From Bacteroidota bacterium (GTDB lineage Bacteria; Bacteroidota; Bacteroidia; B-17B0; Aurantibacillaceae), in the NCBI GenBank assembly GCA_021156365.1, contig JAJNDK010000018.1:1-62675 (forward strand): 62,675 nt of DNA, in the 5' to 3' direction. The position numbers and the translations under genes were made by a program. Positions within the stretch are counted from its first letter, which is position 1. Each line of letters begins with the position of its first letter. The notes below the pieces were generated by a model, which was given only the letters and a program-made list of their open reading frames with translations, ran no database searches and was not told the DNA's origin. Shown here piece by piece: positions 1 to 8,687 of the stretch.

Positions 1-450
1 AAACACAAAACGTAGTGATCAATGATAATACAGCGCCGGTAGCAGATGTAGCGAACCTTTCGGACATTACAGCGCAATGTTCTGTAACAAGCTTAACAGC
101 TCCAACTGCCACTGATAACTGTGCAGGTGTTATTACAGGAACACACAACGCTTCACTTCCAATCACTTCTTCCACAGCGATCACCTGGACATTCGACGAC
201 GGAGAAGGGAACCTCACTACTCAAACACAAAACGTAGTGATCAACGATAATACCGCTCCGATAGCAGATGTCGCGAACCTGTCAGACATTACATCCCAAT
301 GCCCGGTAACAAGTCTTATTGCTCCTATCGCTACAGACAACTGCACAGGTACTATTACGGGAACGCAAACTGCAATACTGCCCCTTACTTCATCTACTAC
401 CATTACCTGGACCTTTGATGACGGGCACGGCAACACATCCACCCAGACAC
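1..450 (+). repeat. Tandem coding repeat, 222-bp period
   Basis: The segment starting at base 1 recurs at base 223 (AAACACAAAACGTAGTGATC), giving a 222-bp (74-codon) unit. Two units are visible, and more are likely upstream of the window. The high nucleotide identity points to recent duplication or gene conversion. Confidence 0.85.
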
Positions 451-941
451 AGGATGTTGTGGTCACGCCTATCGACAATTCAGTTACTGCTTCAGGGATC
501 AGCCTGACAGCAAACGCAAATGGTCTTGACTACCAGTGGATCGATTGCGACAATGGGAATAGCCCGATTGCAGGAGCGACCTCGCAAACATATACCGCTA
601 CAGCAAACGGGAACTATGCAGTGCAAATAAGCAACGGATCCTGCTCTGTCACTTCTGCCTGCACAGCTATTACAGTAGTCGGAATAGCAAATTATGTATC
701 CGCTCCTGCATTTGTTCTTTTCCCAAACCCTGCTTCGGAAACAGTTAACATTGATCTGGGAAAAAAACTCAGCGGTGTTGCATCCATCCATAATAGCATC
801 GGTCAGTTGATCTGGTCAGAATCATTTGATACCAAAGACCAGCTTCAATTGCAGCTGAACGGTGAGAACGGGATGTACTACATCGAAATAAAAACAGCAG
901 ATGGAAATGCTTCCCGCCTGAAAGTAGTGAAAAGCAACTAA
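1..941 (+). CDS. 3' end of a repetitive secreted protein with T9SS type A sorting domain
   Basis: The reading frame is open to the left edge of the window, so the true start lies outside; codons run in frame from base 3. The visible part holds two near-identical Cys-containing Ig/HYR-like repeats of about 74 residues, each beginning with NDNTAP and ending with WTFDDG plus TQTQ. An Ig-like segment follows (about residues 160-220 of the visible part). The last 80 residues contain LFPNPASETVNI and end in a basic KVVKSN tail, which is the signature of a T9SS type A C-terminal sorting domain. The protein should therefore be exported through the outer membrane and fixed to, or shed from, the cell surface. 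Its role is probably adhesive or structural. A terminator follows directly. The sorting-domain call is firm; the function is not known. Confidence 0.85.
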   Translation, partial: TQNVVINDNTAPVADVANLSDITAQCSVTSLTAPTATDNCAGVITGTHNASLPITSSTAITWTFDDGEGNLTTQTQNVVINDNTAPIADVANLSDITSQCPVTSLIAPIATDNCTGTITGTQTAILPLTSSTTITWTFDDGHGNTSTQTQDVVVTPIDNSVTASGISLTANANGLDYQWIDCDNGNSPIAGATSQTYTATANGNYAVQISNGSCSVTSACTAITVVGIANYVSAPAFVLFPNPASETVNIDLGKKLSGVASIHNSIGQLIWSESFDTKDQLQLQLNGENGMYYIEIKTADGNASRLKVVKSN

Positions 942-965
942 GACATTAAGACATAAATAAAAAAA

Positions 966-996
966 GCGCCCTTAATTTTCAGGGGCGTTTTTCTTT
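966..996 (+). terminator. Rho-independent terminator after the first gene
   Basis: A stem CGCCCTT/AGGGGCG (967-973 with 981-987, one G-T pair) has a 7-base loop and is followed by a T-rich run. It lies 25 bases after the stop codon of the first gene. Confidence 0.85.
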
Positions 997-1066
997 TAGA
1001 ACCACCCGTCGGTTTTTATCGTATATTTCATTCGGTTTTATTACCGGTTTGTAAAACACATACGCA

Positions 1067-2017
1067 TTGTTCATTCGCGCTCTATACAAAGTAGTTAAGA
1101 TAGCCTGCTGGTCGCTTGTGGCATGGCTGTTTGTTCGGGCTTTTCTTTTCCAGGCCTGCCGGATCCCCAGTGAATCCATGTGCAACACGCTGCAGGAAGG
1201 CAATTACATTGTCATCAATAAACTGGCCTACGGTGCCCGCATCCCTATCACTCCGCTGTCGATCTCATTGGGCAATAAAACCTGGTCACTTGATTTTGCA
1301 GAACTCCCCTACTTCCGGCTTCCCGGCTATTCGTCGGTGCAGCGAAATGATATTGTCGTGTTCAATTTTCCACAGGAGGAAAACCTGCCCATCGATCAGC
1401 GAAAAAAACAGATCAAACGGTGCATTGCATTGCCGGGCGATACGCTCCGCATACAGGATGGAAAAACAAGTGTGAATGGAAACGCTTTACCGGACGATGA
1501 ACAGATCCTATACCGTTATTCGTTTTCCAGCTTCTCAGACACCGTTCTTATAAAGAAATTCCCGGCAGCCTCAATTGCTGCGGATAAGCTGGAGTTTTAT
1601 ATCAGCAAATATATTTCCGATTCGCTTGAAAAACAGAAAGAGCCAGGCCCTTTTCAAAAACAGGGATTCGCCACAGACTTTTACCGACCCGATTTTTTTC
1701 CACACAATCCTTTGATAAAATGGAACCCCGATCATTTCGGTCCTTTGCTGATACCAAAAAAAGGCAGCAGCATTGTGTTAAATGACGCCGCTTTTGCATT
1801 GTATGCCCGCCTGATCGAAAAGAACGAAGAAGTGCAGATCACACAGCTGAATCATTTGTATTATATAAATGGAAAAGAAGCAAAGAACTATACATTCCAA
1901 ATGGACTACTATTTTGTGATGGGCGACAATCGCTACAATTCCATTGATTCCCGTTTCTGGGGGCTGCTACCCGAAAGCCATATTATCGGGAAGTACTCTT
2001 TTGTGCTGTTTGAGTAA
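1067..2017 (+). CDS. lepB: Signal peptidase I
   Basis: This is a type I signal peptidase (peptidase family S26), which cleaves signal peptides at the outer face of the inner membrane. A single N-terminal membrane segment (about residues 8-30) precedes box B, PSESM, with Ser37 as the likely nucleophile. Box D, KRCIALPGD, supplies the likely general base Lys117. Box E, GDNRYNSIDSRFWG, lies near residues 287-300. At 316 residues it carries an insert of roughly 140 residues between boxes D and E, common in the family. The start is taken as TTG, because an in-frame stop lies four codons upstream and no ATG precedes the membrane segment. An essential gene like this feeds the many signal-peptide proteins encoded nearby, but it is not obviously co-transcribed with them. 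Confidence 0.93.
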   Translation: MFIRALYKVVKIACWSLVAWLFVRAFLFQACRIPSESMCNTLQEGNYIVINKLAYGARIPITPLSISLGNKTWSLDFAELPYFRLPGYSSVQRNDIVVFNFPQEENLPIDQRKKQIKRCIALPGDTLRIQDGKTSVNGNALPDDEQILYRYSFSSFSDTVLIKKFPAASIAADKLEFYISKYISDSLEKQKEPGPFQKQGFATDFYRPDFFPHNPLIKWNPDHFGPLLIPKKGSSIVLNDAAFALYARLIEKNEEVQITQLNHLYYINGKEAKNYTFQMDYYFVMGDNRYNSIDSRFWGLLPESHIIGKYSFVLFE

Positions 2018-2217
2018 GTCCGCACGCAAAAAACCTGCCAGTGAACAATTCTCTCCTCAATCCATTTAGCCAGTTGATTTCCACTCTTTTCAAATTTATT
2101 TTCTCTTCCTAAAATCCGGCACACGGAATTTGTCGTAGATATCTTCGGTTTATCGGTTCAATAGGCCAATTGGGCGACAGCATACTGAAGAACAAAATTA
2201 ATCCTAAAGAAAAGAAC

Positions 2218-3972
2218 ATGAAAAAATCTACGAAAGCAATCCTTTCGCTATCCGGTGTGCTGGCAACGGCGCTCTGCATCGGCGTTTGGGACGCCCGGCA
2301 TTCCACCACGGAAGCGTCGAGCCACAGGGAAGCGCCCCTGATCGCCAATGATCCGCTGGCAGACAATACGGATCTGTATGCGTTCCGCAGTCCGGACGAT
2401 ACCAACACGGTAACCATCATCGCAAATTATGTCCCTTTGCAATTGCCGCAGGGTGGACCCAACTATGCATCTTTCGGCGAGAACATCCGCTACGAGATCC
2501 ATATTGAGAACGATGGTGTCTCCGGCGATGACATCACCTATCGTTTCACCTTCGCAAAAGTGAACCAGGATCCTACCACTTTTTTCGACATCCGTTTGGG
2601 ACAGGAAAACAACAAGGTGACTTACACTGCCGAGAAAAGTATAAACGGTGGCGCATTCAGTACCATTGTTACTACCGGCGATGTTGCTCCTCCGAATATC
2701 GGGCCACGCTCTATCAGCAATGCAGTTGTAGGATTAGGTGCAGCTAACTACGATGCTCTGATGAACGGTACGATCGAAACCGCAATGGGTGCAGGTGGAG
2801 AAATGATCTACTGCGGACCTGCCGACGATCCTTTCTTTGTAGATTTGGGCGGTATCTTTGATTTAGGCGAAACCCGCTCCGCTACAGGCGCGCGCGATGG
2901 TTTATACAAAAAGAATGTACATAGCATTGCGATCAAAGTTCCGATCGCAACACTTCAGAAAAACGGACAGCCGGTTACAGCCGCTGCCAATATCCTCGAT
3001 GCTGATTATGTAATAGGTGTGTGGGCTTCTGCAAGCAGACCATCAACGCGTACACTGAGCATGACAGGAACAAATCCGAATGATGCGGGCGCTTATGTGC
3101 AGGTGTCACGTATCGGAATGCCACTGACCAACGAAGCGGTTATTCCTATCGGATCCAAAGACAAATGGAATTCACTGACTCCTTACAATGAAGATCCTGC
3201 AATGGAAGACTATTTCTGTAATCCTGAATTGGGATTGTACATGGATGCTTCTTTGTTTGGCGGAGCTGTTCCGGGAATGTCTGCGTTGCGCATCCAGCGT
3301 AACTCTTTGCAATCATTCGATTTTGGTAATACACATGATGGTCTCTGGCCGATCCGTGCTACCAATGGCGGAGCAGGAACTGCACTTGATACCAACTTAT
3401 TCGGTAACTATTTACTGCGCCAGGGAAAACCGCGCTCGGTGGATCTCTTACCTATTTTCTACACCGGTGTGCCTAATCTTGCTCCTTACCAGTTAGCTAC
3501 CGGTAAAAACGGAAATCCATTAGCAAACGGAAAACCGTTCATTAACAATTTCCTTCCCACATTCGGCGACATGCTTCGTCTGAACATGGCTGTACCTGTT
3601 ACACCACGCAACCATCCGCAATTCAGCTCGCTGGGCATCGTTCAAGCCTGTGTATTAGGATTAACCGATCCTGCTTACAACGCAAACGCTAACTTGCAGT
3701 GGATCCCGAACATGGATGGATTCCCGAACGGGCGCCGGCTGGAAGATGATGTTACGCGTATCGAATTACAAGCGGTGAGCGGTGTGGCATTAGCCGCGAT
3801 CGGTCTCTGGTACGATGATTATACTGCAGGCGGGCCGAACCCGGTGACACCGAACCTGGTGAATGTATTGGGTTACACTACAGGCGTCGAACAGAACGAC
3901 ACAACGTTCAAACCTGCATTCCCATACGTACAGGCTCCATGGAGCGGATATGCTAACCACAGCGGACAATAA
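2218..3972 (+). CDS. DUF4331 family secreted protein, copy 1 (no sorting domain)
   Basis: A 584-residue protein whose N-terminus MKKSTKAILSL is a signal peptide; I chose this ATG over an earlier in-frame start 16 codons upstream. The mature part begins with SSHREAPLIANDPLADNTDLYAF, split here only for description, which is the hallmark of DUF4331. These are secreted or periplasmic proteins of unknown biochemistry. It is nearly identical over most of its length to the next gene, 33 bp downstream. Unlike that copy it stops soon after the conserved APWSG motif and lacks the T9SS sorting domain, so it probably stays in the periplasm. The pair is followed by TPR, HupE-like and TonB receptor genes, suggesting a shared uptake or envelope function. 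Confidence 0.88.
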   Translation: MKKSTKAILSLSGVLATALCIGVWDARHSTTEASSHREAPLIANDPLADNTDLYAFRSPDDTNTVTIIANYVPLQLPQGGPNYASFGENIRYEIHIENDGVSGDDITYRFTFAKVNQDPTTFFDIRLGQENNKVTYTAEKSINGGAFSTIVTTGDVAPPNIGPRSISNAVVGLGAANYDALMNGTIETAMGAGGEMIYCGPADDPFFVDLGGIFDLGETRSATGARDGLYKKNVHSIAIKVPIATLQKNGQPVTAAANILDADYVIGVWASASRPSTRTLSMTGTNPNDAGAYVQVSRIGMPLTNEAVIPIGSKDKWNSLTPYNEDPAMEDYFCNPELGLYMDASLFGGAVPGMSALRIQRNSLQSFDFGNTHDGLWPIRATNGGAGTALDTNLFGNYLLRQGKPRSVDLLPIFYTGVPNLAPYQLATGKNGNPLANGKPFINNFLPTFGDMLRLNMAVPVTPRNHPQFSSLGIVQACVLGLTDPAYNANANLQWIPNMDGFPNGRRLEDDVTRIELQAVSGVALAAIGLWYDDYTAGGPNPVTPNLVNVLGYTTGVEQNDTTFKPAFPYVQAPWSGYANHSGQ

Positions 3973-4005
3973 GAAACAGGTATAAATTCAATTAAAAAAA
4001 TTCAA

Positions 4006-6090
4006 ATGAAAAAGATATCAACTCCAAAAATACTGACACTAAGCGCCGTGCTGGCAACAGCTATTGGTATTGGTGTTTGGGACGCGCGGCATTCCACCAC
4101 GGAAGCGTCGAGTCACAGGGAAGCTCCCCTGATCGCCAATGATCCGCTGGCAGACAACACGGATCTGTATGCATTCAGAAGTCCTGATGATACAAATACG
4201 GTAACTATTATTGCGAATTACGTCCCGCTGCAATTACCGCAGGGTGGACCTAATTACGCATCGTTCGGCGAAAATATCCGCTATGAGATCCATATCGAAA
4301 ATGACGGTATAGCAGGAGACGATATCACTTATCGTTTTACCTTTTCCAAAACGAACCAGGATCCTACTACTTTCTTCAACATTCGTTTAGGTCAACAAAA
4401 TCTGAAAACAACCTATGTTGCGGAGAAAAGTGTGAATGCTGGTCCATTCACCACTATTGTCCCGGCAGGTGTTGTTCCTCCTCCGAACATCGGGCCACGC
4501 TCCATTAGTGATCCGACTGTAGGATTAGGGGCAGCCAACTACGATGCATTAATGACGAATGCCATTTCGAATGCAACAGGCGGCGGCGGAGAGACCATCT
4601 ATTGCGGTCCTGCTGATGATCCGTTCTTTGTAGACTTAGGCGGTATTTTCGACCTTGGACAAACACGTGCAGGCGGTTCGGGAATAGATGCTCCGGAAGA
4701 TGGTGTGGCATGTAAAAATGTACACAGTATCGCTATCAAAATTCCGATCGCTACACTCCAGAAAAACGGACAGCCTGTGACGGCCGCTGCCAATATCCTC
4801 GATGCTGATTATGTGATCGGTGTATGGGCTTCCGCAAGCCGCCAGCAGATCCGCACTTTGAACGGGAATGGAACCGAATCCTATTCAGGTACTTATGTGC
4901 AGGTATCCCGTGTTGGTATGCCACTGACCAACGAAGCGGTGATCCCTATCGGTGATAAAGACAAATGGAATTCACTGACTCCTTACAACGAAGATCCTGC
5001 AATGGAAGATTATTTCTGTAATCCTGAATTGGGATTGTACATGGATGCCTCTCTGTTTGGTGGTGCTGTTCCGGGACTTGCTCCGTTGAGGATACAACGT
5101 AACTCTTTGCAGGCATTTGATTTTGGTAACACACACGATGGTCTCTGGCCGCTACGTGCTACCAATGCCGGCGCAGGTACTGCACTTGACACCAACTTAT
5201 TCGGCAACTATTTACTGCGCCAGGGAAAACCACGCTCGGTGGATCTCTTACCTATTTTCTACACCGGTGTGCCTAACCTCGCTCCGTATCACCTGGCTAC
5301 AGGCAAAAACGGAAACCCGTTAGCGAACGGAAAACCGTTCATCAACAATTTCCTTCCTACATTCGGTGATATGCTGCGTCTGAATATGGCAGTGCCTGTT
5401 ACACCACGCAATCATCCGCAATTCAGCTCCGAAGGTATTATATCTGCATGTGTGTTAGGTCTGACTGATCCTACGTATGCATCCAATGCGAATCTTCAGT
5501 GGATCCCGAATATGGATGGTTTCCCGAACGGACGCCGACTGGAAGATGATGTTACACGTATCGAATTACAAGCGGTAAGCGGTGTGGCATTAGCTGCGAT
5601 CGGTCTCTGGTATGATGATTATGTATCCGGAAGTCCTGTTACTCCAAACCTGCTCAATGTATTGGGATACACGACAGGCGTTGAAGCGAACGACACTACA
5701 TTAAAAGCTGCATTCCCATATGTGCAGGCTCCATGGAGTGGTTTCGGAAAATGCGGAGGACCTGTAGTGAACAGCAATCCAACCGGTATCGGTTCTTTCG
5801 GACAGATGAACATCGGAGCGCCTTCACTGGCCATGATGCAAAACTTCCCGAACCCCGTAAAAGACAAAACAACGATCAAATACCGCGTGGCTGAAGACAT
5901 GCAGGTAACGATCAGCGTATATGATATGTCGGGCAAAAAAGTAACCACACTGGTGAACAATCCGAAAGCTGTTGCAGGAAACTACGAAGTAACCTGGAAC
6001 ACAGAAGGACTGAGCAGCGGCGTTTACTACGCAAGCCTTGTATCCAATAAATATTCTGTACAAACCATCAAAATGGTAGTTACGAAATAA
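4006..6090 (+). CDS. DUF4331 family secreted protein, copy 2 (with T9SS type A sorting domain)
   Basis: This 694-residue tandem paralogue of the preceding gene has a signal peptide (MKKISTPKILTLSAV) and the same SSHREAPLIANDPLADN start of the mature chain. After the shared domain (to about residue 595) it adds a linker and a type A sorting domain with MMQNFPNPVKDKTTIKY, a VYDMSGKKV strand and a final KMVVTK. It should therefore be exported by T9SS and surface-anchored, while copy 1 is not. The two copies are probably co-transcribed because no terminator separates them. A strong terminator follows this gene. The biochemical role of DUF4331 is not established. Confidence 0.9.
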   Translation: MKKISTPKILTLSAVLATAIGIGVWDARHSTTEASSHREAPLIANDPLADNTDLYAFRSPDDTNTVTIIANYVPLQLPQGGPNYASFGENIRYEIHIENDGIAGDDITYRFTFSKTNQDPTTFFNIRLGQQNLKTTYVAEKSVNAGPFTTIVPAGVVPPPNIGPRSISDPTVGLGAANYDALMTNAISNATGGGGETIYCGPADDPFFVDLGGIFDLGQTRAGGSGIDAPEDGVACKNVHSIAIKIPIATLQKNGQPVTAAANILDADYVIGVWASASRQQIRTLNGNGTESYSGTYVQVSRVGMPLTNEAVIPIGDKDKWNSLTPYNEDPAMEDYFCNPELGLYMDASLFGGAVPGLAPLRIQRNSLQAFDFGNTHDGLWPLRATNAGAGTALDTNLFGNYLLRQGKPRSVDLLPIFYTGVPNLAPYHLATGKNGNPLANGKPFINNFLPTFGDMLRLNMAVPVTPRNHPQFSSEGIISACVLGLTDPTYASNANLQWIPNMDGFPNGRRLEDDVTRIELQAVSGVALAAIGLWYDDYVSGSPVTPNLLNVLGYTTGVEANDTTLKAAFPYVQAPWSGFGKCGGPVVNSNPTGIGSFGQMNIGAPSLAMMQNFPNPVKDKTTIKYRVAEDMQVTISVYDMSGKKVTTLVNNPKAVAGNYEVTWNTEGLSSGVYYASLVSNKYSVQTIKMVVTK

Positions 6091-6102
6091 CACTAAATAC
6101 CT

Positions 6103-6141
6103 TTAGGCCGGAAGCATTTTGTTTCCGGCCTTATTTTCTTT
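6103..6141 (+). terminator. Rho-independent terminator after the DUF4331 pair
   Basis: A 9-bp perfect stem AGGCCGGAA/TTCCGGCCT (6105-6113 with 6123-6131) is followed by TATTTTCTTT. It lies between the DUF4331 pair and the TPR gene, so the latter may have its own promoter or depend on read-through. Confidence 0.85.
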
Positions 6142-6169
6142 ATTCAACAACACTGAAATTATACCCACG

Positions 6170-7501
6170 ATGAAAAAGAAAGCCTACCTGATCCTTACCC
6201 TTGCTACCGGACTACTGGTTGCATCTATATTTATCTTTGCAAAAGAACCAAAAAAAACCGTTCCTTCCTTTAAAGAAAGGTCCGGAAGCATTGCCCTGTC
6301 GGCTGAGTGGCTCAACACCAAAGAAGCCATCAAAAGCCTGATCACTGCGATCGACATCAACCCCGAAGATCATAAATCCAAGCTCCAACTGGCGCAGGCC
6401 TATATCCAGGAATCGAGAATCACCGGCGATCATGCCTACTATGACAAAGCCGCGCTCGAATTGCTGGAAGATGTGGTAAAAGCCGAACCAACTAATTTCG
6501 ATGCACTTTGCTGTAAAGCAACGGTGCTCCTTTCCCAGCATCACTTTGCCGAAGGACTGGCAGTGGCTAAACAAGCGCTGCCCATCAATCCCAACAATGC
6601 ATTTATATACGGTATTATGTGCGATGCCTATGTAGAGCTGGGTAACTATTCGGAAGCCGTAAAACAATCCGACAAGATGGTTTCTGTGCGACCTGATATC
6701 CGTTCCTATTCGCGCATTTCTTATCTGCGCGAGATCCATGGAGATCTCCCCGGCGCGATCGCTGCAGCCAAACTTGCCGTATCTGCCGGTTACCCTGGAC
6801 TGGAACAAACCGAATGGACACGAACGATCCTTGCGCATCTATATGAAAATATCGGGCAATTGGACAGTGCCGCTATACAATACAAAATAGCATTAGCTGA
6901 ACGTTCCGATTATGCATTTGCTATTGCCGGCCTGGGCAAAATAGAAAAAGCAAAAGGCAATTATAAAGAAGCGATCACGCTTTATGAAAAAGCAAGAACA
7001 CTGATCGTGGAATACTCCTTCGACGATGAGCTGACGGACCTGTACCGGCTGAACAAGCAGGAAGACAAAGCAAAAGTCTCATCGGAAGCAGTGATCGCTA
7101 TGCTGAGTCCGGTTTCAGATGTGGATGAAAGCAGCAGCGGCCACGGGCATTATGCCGACAAAGAATTAGCCTATGCCTACCTGAAAGTACCCGACCTGGA
7201 AAAAGCTCTTAAGCATGCAAAGCTGGAATACGAAAGAAGACCGGATAATATCGATGTGTGCGAAACCCTCGCCTGGGTGAATTATAAAAAAGGAAATTTT
7301 GCCGAAGCTAATAAGCTGATCAACAAAGCGCTCGTTACCAACAATAAAAATCCTTTGTTACTCTGTCATGCCGGTATGATCAAAATAAAAGCAGGTGAAA
7401 CCGCCAAAGGACAGGAACTGATCAAACAGGCGCTGGAAAGCAATCCTTACCTCGATGTGGAATTGAAGAACGAAGCCGTAAAATATTTACCTTCGGCCTG
7501 A
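6170..7501 (+). CDS. TPR-repeat exported protein of the DUF4331/HupE locus
   Basis: A 443-residue protein with an N-terminal hydrophobic signal or anchor (MKKKAYLILTLATGLLVASIF), followed by about ten tetratricopeptide repeats (helix pairs with the A-x-G-Y/F and NP-type spacing, for example EALKHAKLEYERRPDN). TPRs are protein-binding scaffolds. A SSSGHGHYADKE segment near residue 320 is histidine-containing and could touch a metal. I chose the ATG before KKKAY because the earlier start would put 17 residues ahead of the signal sequence. The gene lies 4 bp from the HupE-like gene and is clearly in the same transcription unit, so it probably acts with that membrane protein. No exact function can be assigned. 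Confidence 0.82.
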   Translation: MKKKAYLILTLATGLLVASIFIFAKEPKKTVPSFKERSGSIALSAEWLNTKEAIKSLITAIDINPEDHKSKLQLAQAYIQESRITGDHAYYDKAALELLEDVVKAEPTNFDALCCKATVLLSQHHFAEGLAVAKQALPINPNNAFIYGIMCDAYVELGNYSEAVKQSDKMVSVRPDIRSYSRISYLREIHGDLPGAIAAAKLAVSAGYPGLEQTEWTRTILAHLYENIGQLDSAAIQYKIALAERSDYAFAIAGLGKIEKAKGNYKEAITLYEKARTLIVEYSFDDELTDLYRLNKQEDKAKVSSEAVIAMLSPVSDVDESSSGHGHYADKELAYAYLKVPDLEKALKHAKLEYERRPDNIDVCETLAWVNYKKGNFAEANKLINKALVTNNKNPLLLCHAGMIKIKAGETAKGQELIKQALESNPYLDVELKNEAVKYLPSA

Positions 7502-7505
7502 GCAT

Positions 7506-8177
7506 ATGAACACAAGACAAAAGAATATCTTCGTCATTTTTCTTTTCGGTATCCTGGCATTACCACAGTTGATGCAGGGACACCCCAATGATGATGCGCT
7601 CAACCAGCTCAGTAAAACAGAGGCGACCTGGATTTATCTTCGCCTCGGATTTGAGCATATCATTCCGATGGGCCTGGATCATATTCTATTTGTGCTCTGC
7701 ATTTTTTTCCTGAGCCCGAAATTAAAGCCCGTGCTTTGGCAATCCCTGGCCTTTACCCTCGCCCACTCTATTACCCTGGGCCTGGCCATGTGTGGTGTAT
7801 TGGAAGCTCCTTCCTATATCATCGAGCCACTCATAGCTTTGTCCATTATGTTCCTGGCCATAGAAAACATTATTTCGGATAAGCTGCGATCGTCAAGGAT
7901 CATCATTGTGTTCCTCTTTGGGCTTGTACACGGAATGGGCTTTGCAAGTGCATTGGGTGACCTGGGACTGCCTCAGAACAAATTTTTCCTTTCATTGATC
8001 ATGTTCAATGTAGGTGTCGAGCTGGGCCAATTAGCTGTGATCCTGCTGGCCTGGTTCCTGGTAGGCAAATGGTTCGCACAAAAGCCCTGGTACCGCAAAC
8101 GGATCGCAACACCTGTTTCCATTGCGATTGCCGGCATTGCACTTTTCTGGACCATACAACGTGTATTCTTTCCATAA
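7506..8177 (+). CDS. HupE/UreJ-type membrane protein
   Basis: A 223-residue polytopic inner-membrane protein: an N-terminal signal-like segment, then about six further hydrophobic helices. It carries the family hallmarks FEHIIPMGLDHILFVL, FTLAHSITLGLA and LVHGMGFASALG, whose intramembrane histidines are known to be conserved in HupE/UreJ-type proteins. Members are thought to act as nickel or cobalt permeases or energy-independent metal diffusion facilitators. It starts 4 bp after the TPR gene and is followed 40 bp later by a small His-containing protein, then by a TonB receptor. That arrangement suggests outer- and inner-membrane steps of one import route. The family is clear; the substrate is inferred. 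Confidence 0.87.
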   Translation: MNTRQKNIFVIFLFGILALPQLMQGHPNDDALNQLSKTEATWIYLRLGFEHIIPMGLDHILFVLCIFFLSPKLKPVLWQSLAFTLAHSITLGLAMCGVLEAPSYIIEPLIALSIMFLAIENIISDKLRSSRIIIVFLFGLVHGMGFASALGDLGLPQNKFFLSLIMFNVGVELGQLAVILLAWFLVGKWFAQKPWYRKRIATPVSIAIAGIALFWTIQRVFFP

Positions 8178-8217
8178 ACCGAAAACCAAAGCAGGAATAG
8201 ATTCGTAGATATAAAAA

Positions 8218-8601
8218 ATGAAACCGACAGAATACATAAAAAAAGGACTTACCTACCTGATGCTTATCGCATATGTATTCGGCATCCTAAAACCTCTTTC
8301 TCCCATTGCTGCAGATATTATCGCTCATACCTTTGACCAGGCCCATCACATGGCGACTGTACATTTCGAAAATGGAAAGTACCACGTTCACAAGGAGATC
8401 GCAGTAGAAGCTGCTGAAGAAAGCCCGAAGAAAAATACTGCTCAGACCTTTTCTCCCGACGAGCTGTTAGGCAGTCACGTACAATCGAATGTATACACTT
8501 TCAGCGTAAACTATACCGAAACATCCGTCATCGATACGGATACAGACACGAGGTTTTCCGATATCTTTTTCAAAACCTTCAGTCCTCCACCCGAAGTTTA
8601 G
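8218..8601 (+). CDS. Small histidine-containing secreted protein upstream of a TonB receptor
   Basis: A 127-residue protein with a basic N-terminus and a hydrophobic segment (about residues 11-30). A short His-bearing stretch follows (AHHMATVHFENGKYHVHKE), and the protein ends in TFSPPPEV. Small proteins with this plan, often ending in a Pro-rich tail, are frequent just before TonB-dependent receptors in Bacteroidota, but I know no assigned activity. The histidines would suit metal handling in the periplasm. It sits between the HupE-like and receptor genes, on the same strand, with 40 and 86 bp gaps. The gene call is supported by signal-peptide features and context; the function is open. Confidence 0.72.
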   Translation: MKPTEYIKKGLTYLMLIAYVFGILKPLSPIAADIIAHTFDQAHHMATVHFENGKYHVHKEIAVEAAEESPKKNTAQTFSPDELLGSHVQSNVYTFSVNYTETSVIDTDTDTRFSDIFFKTFSPPPEV

Positions 8602-8687
8602 AGATTAATTTTGTTTTAATTTCTTTTGCCGCTGAACCCGGCGATCCCTTTCTCTTTTTACAAAATTCTTTTCTAATTCAAAACGGC

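Noticed and set aside
2129-2147. TTTG and TATCTTCG as a promoter for the DUF4331 gene
   Set aside because: The two elements are only 7 bp apart, far less than the about 20 bp expected, and the -7 has a mismatch.
6212-6838. A 208-codon open frame on the minus strand
   Set aside because: Antisense to the TPR gene; composition is not protein-like and no start context supports it.
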